DNA from: Isoetes taiwanensis
Taxonomy: Eukaryota > Streptophyta > Lycopodiopsida > Isoetales > Isoetaceae
Assembly: GCA_021234155.1 (NCBI GenBank)
Contig: JAJEKV010000400.1
Location: forward strand, 172,784-236,783
Length of the DNA stretch: 64,000 bases
Direction of reading: 5' to 3'
The translations under genes were made by a program, and so were the position numbers. Of the stretch, positions 10,136 to 21,599 are shown piece after piece. Every line of letters starts with the position of its first letter. Within the stretch, counting starts at the first letter, position 1. The notes under the pieces are model-generated. The model ran no database searches, was not told the DNA's origin, and worked only from the letters and a program-made list of their open reading frames with translations.

Positions 10136-11727
10136 ATTGAAATCAATCTTTGAGTTAGTTATTGCATCATTCTATGCATCGGGCCAATAAGACATTTCAT
10201 ACATCAATTCACGATCCAATTATTCTACTACCTTTTTAGTCACATTAATTACATTAAAGGGAGGGTCGTTTAAGTTGCAAATTTATACCTTATGAACATA
10301 CACATATTTTGCAACTACTTTAATTATATTCTACTATAGCTAAAAATAAACCACAAAATATAGGTAGCAAAATCCATAATACTCCATAAAGTTCTACAAA
10401 AATTATAGAACATAAGTAGCTACAAAACCCAGAAAACCATAGAACATAAGTGGCAAATTTCATAGTATAGTGTTGAAAAGAGACATCAAAATCAAGATAA
10501 AAAATGTGATCTAGCAATCTTCTTGTATTTTCAATGTTTCGCCTAGCAATAAATTTTGCAATCTTCCTTGATGAAATGCCAATGTCATCCTCATGCTGAT
10601 TTATGGTGGAGAAAGGAAGGGCTGACCTTAAAACCAATTACCTGGCCAGCTGTCAGAAGAGAGACCAAATTGCACAACAGAGATCAGAAAACTCGCATGT
10701 TAAAAAACAACTTACCTTAAGTGTCCGAATGTCTGCAAAAGAGAAATGGAAAATGTGTGAGACTGAAAACAGTACCTGCATAAATTTAAACAGATAAACA
10801 TTAGTGCTTTGTAACTGTGCCATCGCTCTAGTATTATCAGAAGAGCCATAGTATACGAGTTGGGCTTTCAAGATCTAAATATGAGTTGGGGTCTCTAAGA
10901 TCTATCCAAAGAAATGAGAGTTTTGATTTTTAAGATGTGTAGAAATAAGTAATGAAGAAGTAGAGCTGATTTATACATTATTGACATAATTACTCTGCAC
11001 AGTACACTACAATCTTTCGGAACACATGCTATACCATGTCAGAATGCTGCAATAACCATGATGCTACAGCAGATGTACTCCAGGTCTGCCTGCAAACTTT
11101 TGCTGTAAACAATTAGTGCTAGATAGCGGCAACAGCATTTCACAAGTAGAGTGCCAGGGAGTGAATATATTACATAAAAATGAGATACATGCAACATAAA
11201 TTCTGCAAGATAGATGCCACAAAAGAAATTTTTAAGCGAATGGCCTGCAAATGTGGCCAACGGATCTAAAGCACCCTGCAATAACAAATACATGCAACAA
11301 GTGAATGCATAAATTCTGGAAGTAAATATATGAATTTGACAAATGAATCTGAATCTATCCAACAGGAGGTTGCAAGAGGCCCCTTGTTTGCCACCACTAA
11401 CTCCATTGTCGAACTCATTGTCATAAAGCAGATTCTTAACTAACTTATAATAATATCTAAGCTGTAGCAGTGCAGACTTTGTAGCAGATGATGTGTTCTT
11501 AGGATCCTTGCAACATGGCCAGTTAATTTCTATAGCAGTACATTTCTTATCTTTGCAACATGGTCAGTTAATTTCCATAGGCAGGGCTATAATTGAAATA
11601 CAGTCAGGGCTATAAATCGAACTATATAGGGCTGTAATACAGACATGGCTATTATTATAGAGCATACAATGCTATAAACAAAATACAGGAAAGATTGAAA
11701 TGAAAACAGAATATATCAAACACTTAC
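10136..11727. other. CACTA interior, no identified gene
   Basis: The stretch is AT-rich with scattered short frames. A minus-strand segment at about 11120-11285 (GALDPLATFAGHSLKNFFCG) is preceded by TTGCAG and looks exon-like. It could be intronic and exonic sequence of a captured gene, continuing from the exon candidate at 11728-12083. Confidence 0.3.
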
Positions 11728-12083
11728 CTGGCTGGCTGGATCTGGAACAACAATGCCTCTTCTTCTATGGCTCAATACCTCTTCTTCTCCACTGGAACAA
11801 GAATGCCTCTTCTTCTTCTTCTTCTTCTTCTTTTCTTTACAATGCCTCTTCTTCTTCTTCTATGGCTTCGTACCGGTATAGTGCCCAGCAGACTCAATGC
11901 AGTGCGGCAATGGCTGGCGGCAGCAGCGAGATAGAAAGTAGCAGCGTAAAAGGTAGGCTGCAGCCTGATTCCTTTACCTGGCCGCCAAAAACATCGCATC
12001 CCTGTATTCGTGAGGGAAATCCAAACCCGAGGGTTCTTAGTTTCCGAAATTGGGGACCTGTAATATCGTTTTTGTTCTTCCAA
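11728..12083 (-). CDS. Candidate first exon of a minus-strand gene
   Basis: A minus-strand frame begins with Met (MEEQKRYYRSPISETKNP) and has an Arg-rich stretch encoded by (TTC)n-type repeats. It reaches a stop at about 11772. The sequence after this stop runs into CAG followed by GTAAGTG at 11730-11721, a textbook plant 5' splice site. The start context and donor suggest an exon, but the in-frame stop means the copy is frame-shifted or the start is wrong. It lies inside the CACTA element, so it may be captured host sequence. I recognise no family. Confidence 0.25.
11811..11870. repeat. (TTC)n imperfect microsatellite
   Basis: Runs of TTC are interrupted by TTTCTTTACAATGCC. The block encodes polyarginine or polyserine depending on frame, so protein predictions over it are unreliable. 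Confidence 0.9.
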
Positions 12084-12469
12084 TTTGCTTCGATGCCCTA
12101 AATTCGCTATAGCCGTTTCTCCAAAGCCTCAAAACCGCCATTATTTGATCTCACCAGCTGCAAGCTTTGCACGATATGACATCCTGCATCACCACCGCTT
12201 TCCAGTGCCATAGCCGCATCCTGTGCCCTCATCTCTTCCCGCCTATTAATTTCCTTTGAACTCGACTATTGGCATGCCTTTTGTCTTGTTTCGTCAAAAA
12301 TTTTGCAACATTTCCATTAGACTAGAATGTGGGTGCTCTTGGAGTCATTCGAGATGTGGATTAGGGTGGATGATACCAAGGCAATGCCTTAACAACATAA
12401 TAGTAGCTAGGAAAGTAGCTAGGAAAGACTGTATATATGATATATATATTTGATCCCCATCTTGGTGGC

Positions 12470-12477
12470 ATTTTTAT
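12470..12477. repeat. Left TSD ATTTTTAT of hAT-like element
   Basis: The eight bases ATTTTTAT precede CATAGTTACC and recur directly after the right end at 13525-13532. Confidence 0.85.
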
Positions 12478-13524
12478 CATAGTTACCCGGAACGGACGGG
12501 AACGGAACGTGGACCTAAAAAATTTGGAACGGGAACGGAACAAATCGGAAACAGGAACGGTCAACATTCGAATTTTAAAAATTTAAAAATAGTTTTGCGT
12601 TCCTCATGTAATGATCATTGTAGAACACTTAGAATTTAAAATGATTCATAGAGACTGCTTTGTAGATAGAAACATATTAAACCACTCCATCGATGCTTAG
12701 TTTTTTATATTACAAAGAATTAAAACATAGTATTACATCTATAATTCTAACCCAATAGAAATGTAAAATAAACAAGATAGGGAAGTTAAGTTTAGGCAAT
12801 GAGGCCTTTGACAAACTAACAAAAAAAATGCATGTTGCAATATTTCCCTTCCCTTAGAGATAATGTTTCTCAAAATCAACAGTGTCATTTAATATATTAC
12901 AACGCAGCACAATATCTCCATCAAAAAATAAATTCTAAAGTTCTGCATCAAGTTTTCTCAACTCTTAACGCCCCTTAATGCTCTTAAACTTACTCCTTCT
13001 TTGTCGCCTAGAGTCTTGCACAAGTCGTTCTTCAAGAACACATGGCTTCCACCAATGTAACTCCCTGTGACTGAGCTGGAAAAACAAATCGAAAATCCCA
13101 TCATCAAAATGCAAAAATGGATAGATTATAAATGAGATCGCAAATCGAGACATACAACAGAGGAGGAATGTAAATTAAACAACAAACAAGAGAGAGACGG
13201 TCAAGAAACATTTGTGTAGTCTGCTGCAGAGCACTTTATGTGTGTTTTTAGGAAAAACACTGAGCAAAAGGCCATTGCCAGTTGCACCATTCCTTCCTAC
13301 CAAAAAAAGATGCAAAGAAGGGGAAAAAATGAACTATAAACCATTGATTTTCTTACTTTTTTTGGGGCTTTTACTACCTAACGCCATTCCCAAAGATGGG
13401 AACGGCGTTGAACAATCCCCAGAACAAACCGTCTCGAATCGGAATGTATGCGTTAGGGAACGTAGAATCCTAGGAACGCGTTCAAACGGAACATCGCTCG
13501 AAACGGCGTTCCCGGTGAACTATG
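12478..13524. mobile_element. hAT-like nonautonomous transposon, 1047 bp
   Basis: The left terminus is CATAGTTACCCGGAACG; the complement of the right terminus is CATAGTTCACCGGGAACG. Together they form an imperfect terminal inverted repeat of about 17 bp. Perfect 8-bp duplications (ATTTTTAT) flank both ends, the length made by hAT-superfamily transposases. Both subterminal regions are rich in GGAACG or CGTTCC words. The interior holds no transposase domain; short frames such as 12965-13153 and 13212-13541 are not recognisable. It is nested in the CACTA element, so it inserted later. Confidence 0.8.
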
Positions 13525-13532
13525 ATTTTTAT

Positions 13533-15044
13533 GCAAACTAGTTATGTTCCCATTATTAGTTGTCTACGTGCTAAAGATGCCAAATCTAATTTTCTACTGA
13601 CATAATTATAAACAAGTTTATTTCATTTTCATAAGGTCCAATAAAATAGCACGGACGATGATCAACTAAGTATTATATAGTTGAAGCCATTGAACTTGTA
13701 TGGAGAGACATGCCACAACTTCTCTTCCATTTATATTCTAAAGATGTATTTCAATGAGACGACTATGCGATTAATTAATGTTGTCTAGACTCTAGAGTTG
13801 CCTTTTATTTTGTGATGTTAATTCATGTTCTATGTAACATTTTAATCTTGCTCAGATTAAATCCCTCCTTCTTGTCGTGCACCACGATGTTCTTAGTCTA
13901 GGAAGGCCCTCGTGCCTCGGAAGGTCCTTGCACCTTGCACAAATTATTTTCTACTAAAATCCTTTTTTGTTCATGGAATCCCTCGCTTTTAACTCATAGG
14001 TCTCCACCATACCTCTTTTTGTAGGAGGAGTCTTCTATGAAGCGACTCTTGAGCTTTGGTGACCATCCTATCAATTGTTGTTCTATCACTCTAGCACTAT
14101 ATGATTCTACACCCGAAAAAAGGTTGGTTGGCATGAGGATGTTCTTGTCATAGATGTTGTCTTTGGAACATTTGTAAGAAATATGTGAAATTCATATCAT
14201 AATCATGCAAAGAACAAAGATCACATATGTTCAATGATGTGATGTTGGAAATCTATGTTGATGAAGTTTCAAGTGAAGGTAGAACTTCATGAGGATGTTC
14301 TTATCATAGATGTTGTACTTGGAACATTTGTAAGAAATATGTGAAATTCATATCATAATCAGAAGTAAAGAACTAAATATCACATATGTTCAATGATGTG
14401 ATGTTGGAAATCTATGTTGATGAAGTTTCAAGTGAAGGTAGAACTTCATGAAGGAAAAATATTATATTAATCGCTTATGAATATTCCATGGTTCATTTGA
14501 ACCATTAGAAAACCATTAATTTTGAAGACCTAACATTTAGGTCAGCAACCCGACTTATTGGAGGCAACCGAGTTTGAAAGCTCGTCCAATAAAATATAGC
14601 CAGAGATCATTTGTATAGATAAGGTGGAGAAGGCTTCGGTTTGGAAAGGCACACAGTTAGGCAAAATCGTCGGACCTATGTGTATAACTTAAACCCAAGT
14701 TGTATAGATAGATACTATGAAAAAATCATCTCCAGCAGAGAAGCAATTCAAGGATTGTATAAATTGCTACTTTGTTTTATTCAAATTCCTAATGAATAGT
14801 GAATAGGGATATATGATTTCTTGAAAGTTAGAAGTAAATTATGACCTTTGCCTTAAGACTACTAAATTGTGATGTTTAGAACCGAGTTGAAATTTCTTAT
14901 GCAAAGGGAATATTCATAATTTGACTGATATTGTGTGTTTGAAATTGACTTTGGATACACATTGGAATTGGTTTGATCTATATTCAAAATTAAGTTAATA
15001 TCTTGGTTTTATTAATAATTGTTTACAACATTGAACCATCATAG
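13533..15044. other. CACTA interior with tandem duplication, no gene
   Basis: AT-rich sequence without a supportable coding frame. It contains the duplicated block at 14131-14450. Confidence 0.5.
14131..14450. repeat. Two tandem copies of an about 159-bp unit
   Basis: Two adjacent copies (about 14131-14288 and 14289-14450) share GATGTTCTTxTCATAGATG, GGAACATTTGTAAGAAATA and GTTCAATGATGTGATGTTGG. They differ by a few substitutions and a small indel, indicating a fairly recent tandem duplication. Confidence 0.85.
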
Positions 15045-15360
15045 CATTCCCTCTAGGTCATGCTCAAGCATCCGGGCATAAGTTTCTGCATGGTCATAAT
15101 CCGAGGTCTTGGCCGAGGCATATGGGGTGCTGAGGCAATGGTTGTCTGGTGGCAGGAGGGCTAGTGATCTGAGTCTATTCCTCGTCCCAAGCGCTTGTTC
15201 CAATCTTTGAAATGGGTAATCGGATGTAGACCTTGCTCCTCTACCACTACATAATCCATCACACTGGTGCCGCCCCCCTAGATCTCTTGTCTACAAGTGC
15301 AGCGGCTAGAAGACAGCCACTGTGCTAGCCCATTGCAAATGACCAGGTCAAAGATACTGC

Positions 15361-15837
15361 CTAGCAGCAACAACTGCATGCAATAACGTGTGACGTCCTT
15401 GGCCAAGCCACCTCTGTGGGGTCTAGTTGCAATACATCCTCTGCGAGGGGTTCAAATTTTGGGATCTGCTCGGCCCCTGTATGTGCATTAAAGTCTCCAA
15501 GCAATATGACCTTGCCCAATTGTTTGTGTTGCTGTATGTCATCATATAGATCGACATAGGGCTCCAGGCTGTCCACATCCGAGTGGGTGTGGTAGAAGTT
15601 GCTCTTGGCATGTGAGAAGTAACAGGCCGCCACAAAGAGAGGGCTACCACCGCTTTTCCGTGCATTCATTGAAGAGGAGCAGCGCTGGTATTCTGGCAAG
15701 TCGGATAGCATGTGTCCAGCATGCTCCCATGTTTCCATGAGGAAGATGAGGTCTATATCGGTGGCAACCAAGTTGAAAATGTCACCCTTCTGCCATGGAA
15801 AGCCCCAGCAATTCCAAGAGACCACATGAAGGCACAA
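15361..15837 (-). pseudogene. LINE APE-type endonuclease fragment
   Basis: A 158-residue frame starts MCLHVVSWNCWGF and contains DIDLIFLMETWEH and VILLGDFNAHTG. These are the first strand, the catalytic Glu box and the GDFN box of APE-like LINE endonucleases. A deletion between KSGG and SPLFVAACYF removes part of the fold. The frame then runs into unrelated cysteines and a stop, and the catalytic C-terminal SDH box is not intact. ETWEH is also readable in LINE copy 2, so the two belong to related families. Confidence 0.75.
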
Positions 15838-16050
15838 TCCCTATTTGCTGGCAAGAGCTGCCGCTACAGATCCAATGGTGCCTGCACAAGGGGTGGCAGG
15901 AAATGTGAGGCAAGTGGGTCCATTGGAGCAGGAGGTGTCGCTGGGATCCTATCAAAAGGGCCTCTGAGGGTTCGAGGTGCCTGCATCAGTGTTTGGTTGC
16001 CTAAAGACCTGCATCCTTCCCCTGACTTTTTCTAGCTCACGGTGGGCTTC

Positions 16051-16656
16051 CTATTGTGCAGGGGTCAGATCCCGGTCAACATACAGGGCGGTCCCCTTCA
16101 ACTGCTTGCCATGACGCAGGATGGTTGTTCGCTCTTGCGCATCCCTAACTATGAAGGTGACCACCCGAGGGTGGTCAGGGTGTTGAGCTCCATGGCGGCT
16201 CGCCCTAATAATGTGTACAAGCACCTGGAATGTCATCCGGGCCAAGATCTGTGTCTAGAGCCAAGAAATAAGGTTCTCTTCTGTCTCTTCTGTCAGGCCA
16301 CCCATCACCACATTATGGCTCTGCTTTGCATCCACGCCTCCCGGAGCTCGAGGAGGTTGTGGCAGTCTTTGGGTTACGGTGAGTGGGGCATGGGTTATGG
16401 CCGTAGTTGGGGTGCTAGTGGCATGGGGAGACTTGATGGTACAGCATTGGGTGGCTCCGATTGATGTTTTGCAGGTTGCTGGGCATGTGGGAGTGGCGTG
16501 TCCTGTGCTAGGGCTTCTGCTTTCTAAAGTCGGGAGCTCAGCTCCCTCTTTGGACTTAGTGATGCCTTGCCATTTCTTGTGTGCCTTTGGGCACAATTGT
16601 TCATGCACCTGCATGGAGGCCCTTGCCCTTGTGGCGATGACATCAAGCTCCCGCAC
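16051..16656 (-). pseudogene. LINE ORF1 protein remnant, RRM-like domain
   Basis: Two overlapping minus-strand frames carry NVVMGGLTEETEENL and then, after a frame change, HPRVVTFIVRDAQERTTILR and KQLKGTALYVDRDLTPAQ. The VMGL...PRVVTFxxRxxRxxILRxxKxLKGTxxYxDxDLTPxQ pattern is the RNA-binding (RRM-like) domain of LINE ORF1 proteins. A helical, probably coiled-coil segment (SRLESEVEEAA, up to about 16790) precedes it, as usual. ORF1 proteins coat the LINE RNA. The frame shift and stop mean this copy is dead. Confidence 0.6.
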
Positions 16657-17395
16657 CTCGGGTCTCGTGTCATGACCCTACTCTGGAGGACTCTCGGCTT
16701 TGCACAGCTTGCTTCAAAGGCGGCTTTGGGCGCCATTATCATGGTGGCGGCCTCCTCAACTTCTGACTCGAGGCGGGAGACGGTTGCCATTGTCTCTCGC
16801 TAGATGCATTGCCCTGATGGTGCAGGCTTCTATGGTGGTGGAGAGGGAGTGCATGCGGACTTGCAGGTCAATAAGCCCTTGCCTGTCCTATATTACGGTG
16901 GTGGGCGGGGAGTCGAGGCAGGCCGCGGCTGACAAGCTTCTGCTTGTCTGTTTATTTGTCTTGCGAGGGGGTCTTTTTTCTTCTATGGTCCATTTGCTCC
17001 TCGTAAGCCATTTGCCTTCGGCACATGGGATCTTTTGAGGATGCATCTCCATTGCTAGACATGCGATTAGGTGCCTTTGTTATCCGCAACTCCGGCCTGG
17101 AGTTGGCTCCAAGGCTCACCGTGGGGCCTGAGCAACCACCCTCACCTTGTTGTGCCAGCTTTGTTAATTGGGTTGGCCCGGGCCTCCCTCTTCATGGAGG
17201 AGGAGGCCTCTCCCTTGTGCATGATGTCTGGTCGGGACCGTTTCTATGGAGGCCCTTCAATTTGGTTCTCCCAAGCGGGGTTGTCCTGCGTGTAACCAGC
17301 AGATGGCGGGGTGCCTGGGCAGCAGACTGTCTCTGGGTCTGGGCTTGGGGCTGAGGTGTGTCTCCTTCCAAGTCGAGGGTTGCATGCATGGCCAT

Positions 17396-18056
17396 AATGT
17401 CTACCACTGCCACAGAAACCCTAGCCCAGAAAAGTGCCAATTTTAGCACCGAAGCAAAGCCAAACATGCAGGTATCATATATAAATTGGAAAGATCTCTG
17501 AACCATCTTTCCAATGAGCCCATGTGCACAAATATCTGACACCAGATGTGTGAGATACAGCCCATCGAAGTGTTTACTAGCTGCCACATAAACCCTAGCA
17601 CGGTCAGGAAAAGTGCCGATTTGAGCCCCGAAAAAAAATCAAGCGTACAGTATCATACAACATTGGAAAGGACTCTAAACCAGCTTTCCAAGAGCCCACA
17701 TAAACAAAACTCTAACGCCAGATTTGTGAGATACAGCCCGTCGAAGTGTCTACTAGCTGCCACATAAACCCTAGCACATAGCCCAGAAAAGTGCCAATTT
17801 GAGCCCCCAAACAAAACCAAGCGTGCAGGTATCATACACCATTGGAAAGGTCTCCGAACCAGCTTTCCAAGCAGCCACACAAACAAAACTCTGACACCAG
17901 ATTTGTGAGATACAACCCGTCAAATTGTCTACTGCCTGCCACAGAAACCCTAGCACCCAGCCCAAAAAAGTGCCGATTTGAGCACAAAAACAAAGCCAAG
18001 CATGCGGATATCATATACCTTGAAAAGATCTCTGAACTAGCTTTCCAGAGGGACAT
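17396..18056. repeat. Tandem array, about 3.7 copies of an about 180-bp monomer
   Basis: Units begin near 17404, 17587, 17765 and 17947 with AAACCCTAGCAC-like sequence. They share GTGCCxATTTxAGC, GTATCATA, CATTGGAAAG and CAGATTTGTGAGATACAGCC. Within each unit TTGGAAAG and CTTTCCAA (about 12 bp apart) form an inverted repeat. The array lies directly 5' of the minus-strand LINE ORF1 remnant, in the position of promoter monomers of some LINEs. It could also be an unrelated minisatellite. Confidence 0.85.
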
Positions 18057-18439
18057 TATTGAAGACTGATTAAATTAGTTTATGAAGTATATTTAAATGT
18101 CATTAGTTAATATTGTGTTGAGATACACTTCATACAATTGCTAATCTTACACATTGAAGAACTTATGAAGCATATGAAATAAATAAGATAATGCACACGT
18201 TATGGTATATTCATAGCCTTGATAATCTCATTCTAGCCACATAGGATGATATGAAATGAAGACTTTGAGAAAGTAAAAAATCTAGAAAAACAATAATTAT
18301 ATTTAAGAGTTTAGAGGCGAATGGTGCTTTATATAGATGGAAAGTGGCTCCTTTTTTGGTATCTTAGCATATGAGATTATTCAAAAAGTTTTAAAATCTA
18401 TAGTAAAGCGCCTGACTAGTCAGAGTGTATATTATATAG

Positions 18440-19110
18440 GTCAATTATATAGAATTGGGCATAGAGTCAATGATAGCATTAAATCTAGAGATAGTGTACA
18501 GACAAGAGTGAGATCACATGTTAGCATGAATAGTAGAGTTCATAATACTATTGTATGAGTCAACATAGCGTCATACATAGGGTTAGATATAGAGTTAATA
18601 GTAGCATCAAGCGTAGAGTCAGCAGTAGAATCAGAGTTAAAACCAAATGTAGTGTCAGGCATAGGGTTAGATATAGAGTCAATATTAGCATCAAACATAG
18701 AGTCAGTAGTAGAGTCAGAATTACAATCAAAGGTAGTGTCAGACATAGAGTCACTATAGAGTCAGAATAGAGGTCAACATTAAAGTCAGAGATAGAGTCA
18801 AGCCCAGCGTCAGATTCATCACTCACATTAGAGTCACACATAACGTCAATACTAAGGACAGAATTAGCGTCAGATGGTATGTATGCTTGAACCCTGATGC
18901 TAACACAATGCATCAGCTCTTACGTCAGCTATAGCATCAGTTATAGCGTTAGTTTGGTTAAAATGATATAGCATCATCCATAGAGTTAAACATAGCGTCA
19001 GAATTAGCACTAAAGAATTATTTGATAATAACTGTTGCTATTAACTACAGAACAATGTTTTCACCTCAAAAAACACCATAAAAATCCATCTGACGCTATG
19101 GCTGACGCCT
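18440..19110. repeat. Right subterminal repeat array of CACTA element
   Basis: Dozens of short words (CATAGAGTCAG, TAGCGTCAG, AGTGTCAG, AGAGTCA) recur at irregular spacing of roughly 12 bp. The outermost ones, near 19091-19110, are inverted (CTGACGC, GCTGACGCC). The words match those at 9657-10135. Translations across the array in either strand are low-complexity artefacts. Confidence 0.7.
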
Positions 19111-19124
19111 TGTCTCTTGTAGTG

Positions 19125-19851
19125 TTATTTGTTTTCATACTAAACATTCCCATTCTTGTTCTAGACATTTTGGGTCTACGTTCCCCTTTCATTCCCACTC
19201 TGAGTAAGTATGTTTTACAGTCCCTGCTCTAATGACGTAAAGATCTATCAAGGACTTATTTTATTATATGGTGCAGGGATTCATTAGCGCAATATCCAAA
19301 TAAAAGCATTCTTGCTTCCCAATTGGCTTGAAATTTTTGAAATCTCAATACTTGAGTCTTCTGTGGAACCATATTTATCGAAATTCAACATATTCCATAA
19401 AATTGCATGTCTCTGCTCGAGCTACTGTGCTTTTCATGGTGAGTAGTTAGAGGTATTCTCACTTGGTTGTGGTATTTGCCAGGGTATCATATCCTTTAGC
19501 ACTACGAATCTTCGCACTTGTTGCGAAGGCCTTGGCACAACTATTTACTGTTGCAACGACAGAGGGGATCCTTCAAAGTCTTGCTTTGAAGGACCGGTTT
19601 ATAGAAAATGTGAAATCAATATGCAGGCGACATGTTTTTCCGTGCGGTCACTAACTTTGATAATCGAGAAGCTATAACATTGCTCTTAAACAACATTTTC
19701 ACTGGGATTCGATGTACTTGTGGGGTGCCAGAATTGTACAGTTCTATAGACGTTGGACGCTCCAACCCTGGCATGTGTTCGTGATCGTCCGTGGAAGTTG
19801 CTTTCTCATGGACAACCACCAAATTGCTTGGGATTTCAGTTGGCATTCATA
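19125..19851. other. CACTA right flank, no gene
   Basis: It begins with the TTA target duplication. Words such as CATTCCCATTC and CTACGTTCCCC recall the hAT-like subterminal repeats. Otherwise nothing is supportable. Confidence 0.4.
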
Positions 19852-21250
19852 TTTTTTTTTTTTTGAAGAATCGTATCATCAATATATTAAAAGAATGGTA
19901 ATGTTACAAAGCAAGTGAGGAGGAAGGAGAACTGCCCTAAAGAGACAAATGATACCTCGACACTCCACAACAAACTCACAAAAATCGCAACTCTCACCGC
20001 ATTGCATAAACCGACCATCACCATCTACAATACCCAAGAAGTCCCGCCAAATGGCAAACTTCGCTCTACTAGTCCAGGAACACCGAGAAAGCTTTGAAAT
20101 AGCTTGTACCGGAAGTCGAGGAATCGTGAGAGGTGCTACGCCGCGCTTCCAAATCAGCCACACCAACCAAGCCCGCCACGGATGCAAGGCTTGCCGTCGC
20201 AAGAGCGGCCAAGCACCGGGATACACATGAAGCGCAAGCTGGCGGCTAGTCAATCTCACCAAAGCGAGTCCTAATCCAATCCTGCTGACTCGCAAGTGAG
20301 GGCATAAAACCGCATAATGCTCTGGCCTCACGGATGAAGGCCACAACAAGGGCGTAGAGAGGGCTCACACCTGGCCTAAACCGACTCACAAGGGCATTCA
20401 CCTGATACGATTGCACCAAGTGCCACCTTATAACACCCTAACCTTCGGTGGGAAGTGAGCTCCATGTCCACGCCCAACCGAAGCCATCGAGAACCCGGAA
20501 GTCGCGAGACCACTTGCAGGGGGAAGGGGGGTGTGTCATGAATAGCCGCCACCCTTAACAAGACCGCACAAAACAAGAAGACACAACATCCGGGATGAAC
20601 CTTCCAAACCTGCACCACCACATCATCGAGGACTATAGGTATGTGTAGTGGAATACTCCCGCCACTTGTTCCCGTGATAGCCCCTTTGCCCCTCAAGCGA
20701 AAGCGAGCTCGAAAGAACTCCCACGAAGCTAAGCGACCACCCCAATACCAATCCTCCAAGGTGAGCCAGCGGCTCGCCTCCAACGAACTGCGTCCCGAGC
20801 ATGCAGTGGCAGCCAAGGGCAGTCTTGAGGGGTAGAGGAACCCACAAGAAAGGAGAAGAGTGGTGATAAACCGAGGGCATAATCTAATTTGGAAGAGCAC
20901 GCGCACGATCCCAAGCCCCAACACACCCCGTGAGAAAAGGGGATGCATGTGGGAAAGGCCAAGACCATACAACAAAGTGCCTGGGGCAACTCCACATGCC
21001 TGACGGCTTCCCAAATGCCACACAATGGCGAAGAGAGCGCAACAAATTGCCGCACTGGGGAGAAGATGCTCCATCTGCAGAATGCTCCAAACAAACTTGG
21101 AGACCAACACCTTACTATGCAATGCCAAATGGGTGAAAGTATCTTTGGTAGGTAGCAAAAAACGCGACTCAAAGACCGACACCCAAACACCCAAAATACA
21201 TTTTTTTCCACCTTTCAAACATTTTTTCCCACCCTTCACCTATATAGTAC
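19852..21250 (-). mobile_element. 5'-truncated LINE 3' end with poly(A), minus strand
   Basis: A 13-base T run at 19852-19864 is the poly(A) tail of a minus-strand element, preceded on that strand by ATATATTGATGATACGATTC. Upstream, the minus strand encodes sequence like the region after the reverse transcriptase of plant L1-type LINEs (LALHSKVLVSKFVWSILQ near 21100, then WPFPHASPF-type sequence in shifting frames). A 287-residue minus-strand frame (20376-21239) spans much of it but mixes true and shifted frames. The catalytic RT and endonuclease are missing. No clear target duplication was found. Confidence 0.6.
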
Positions 21251-21599
21251 CACCTATATTACGCCCATCTATTCGTCCAGCTTGGGGTACCCGTTTATAC
21301 AATCATTACCATTTTGCCGCCCCGTAATGAATCGACCCTGCAATACGGAACCACTAGACAAGCGAGCGAACTTTCGAATTTGTGTTTTTCCAAATCTCTC
21401 TTCCCCAACTTTCTCATTTCCGGCCAAGCAACCCGCGATTTTGCTCTCGGATTTCCACATTAAACAAACAGTTAACCATGGTAAAGAAGGTGATTGATGT
21501 AGCCAGCTCAGCAAATAATTCCAAACGGAACCCATTTTGCGGGTAAGCAAAAAGCAACAAAACAAAATTTCTATGGGTTTAGGGTTCAACCACGTTAAT

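Larger units (their letters stand above)
15045..17395 (-). mobile_element. Minus-strand LINE with ORF1 and endonuclease remnants
   Basis: Reading right to left, coiled-coil-like sequence and an RRM-like ORF1 domain (16051-16656) are followed by an APE endonuclease (15361-15837) and a decayed endonuclease end (about 15050-15360, QRLEQALGTRNR). The reverse transcriptase is absent: the element stops inside or just after the endonuclease, with no poly(A) run at the left edge. The tandem monomers at 17396-18056 lie exactly where the 5' UTR should be. GC content is clearly higher than in the flanks. Confidence 0.7.
9644..19124. mobile_element. CACTA-type DNA transposon, 9.48 kb, nonautonomous
   Basis: The left end is CACTATAAGAG; the right end is CTCTTGTAGTG, whose complement is CACTACAAGAG. 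They match at 10 of 11 bases and carry the CACTA signature. Both ends are flanked by TTA. Each subterminal region is full of short repeats with cores TAGAGTCA, AGCGTCA or their variants (9657-10135 and 18440-19110), as expected for transposase-binding arrays. I found no CACTA transposase-like frame inside, so the element is probably nonautonomous. It carries a nested hAT-like element, a LINE, tandem repeats and a possible host exon. Terminal identity beyond 11 bp is weak, which suggests age. Confidence 0.7.

Noticed and set aside
17396-18056. Telomeric repeats suggested by AAACCCTAG words
   Set aside because: AAACCCTAG occurs once per 180-bp monomer and is not reiterated as a 7-bp unit.
20376-21239. 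A 287-residue intact gene
   Set aside because: The frame is a chance long opening across a degenerate LINE 3' region; LINE-like motifs change frame within it.
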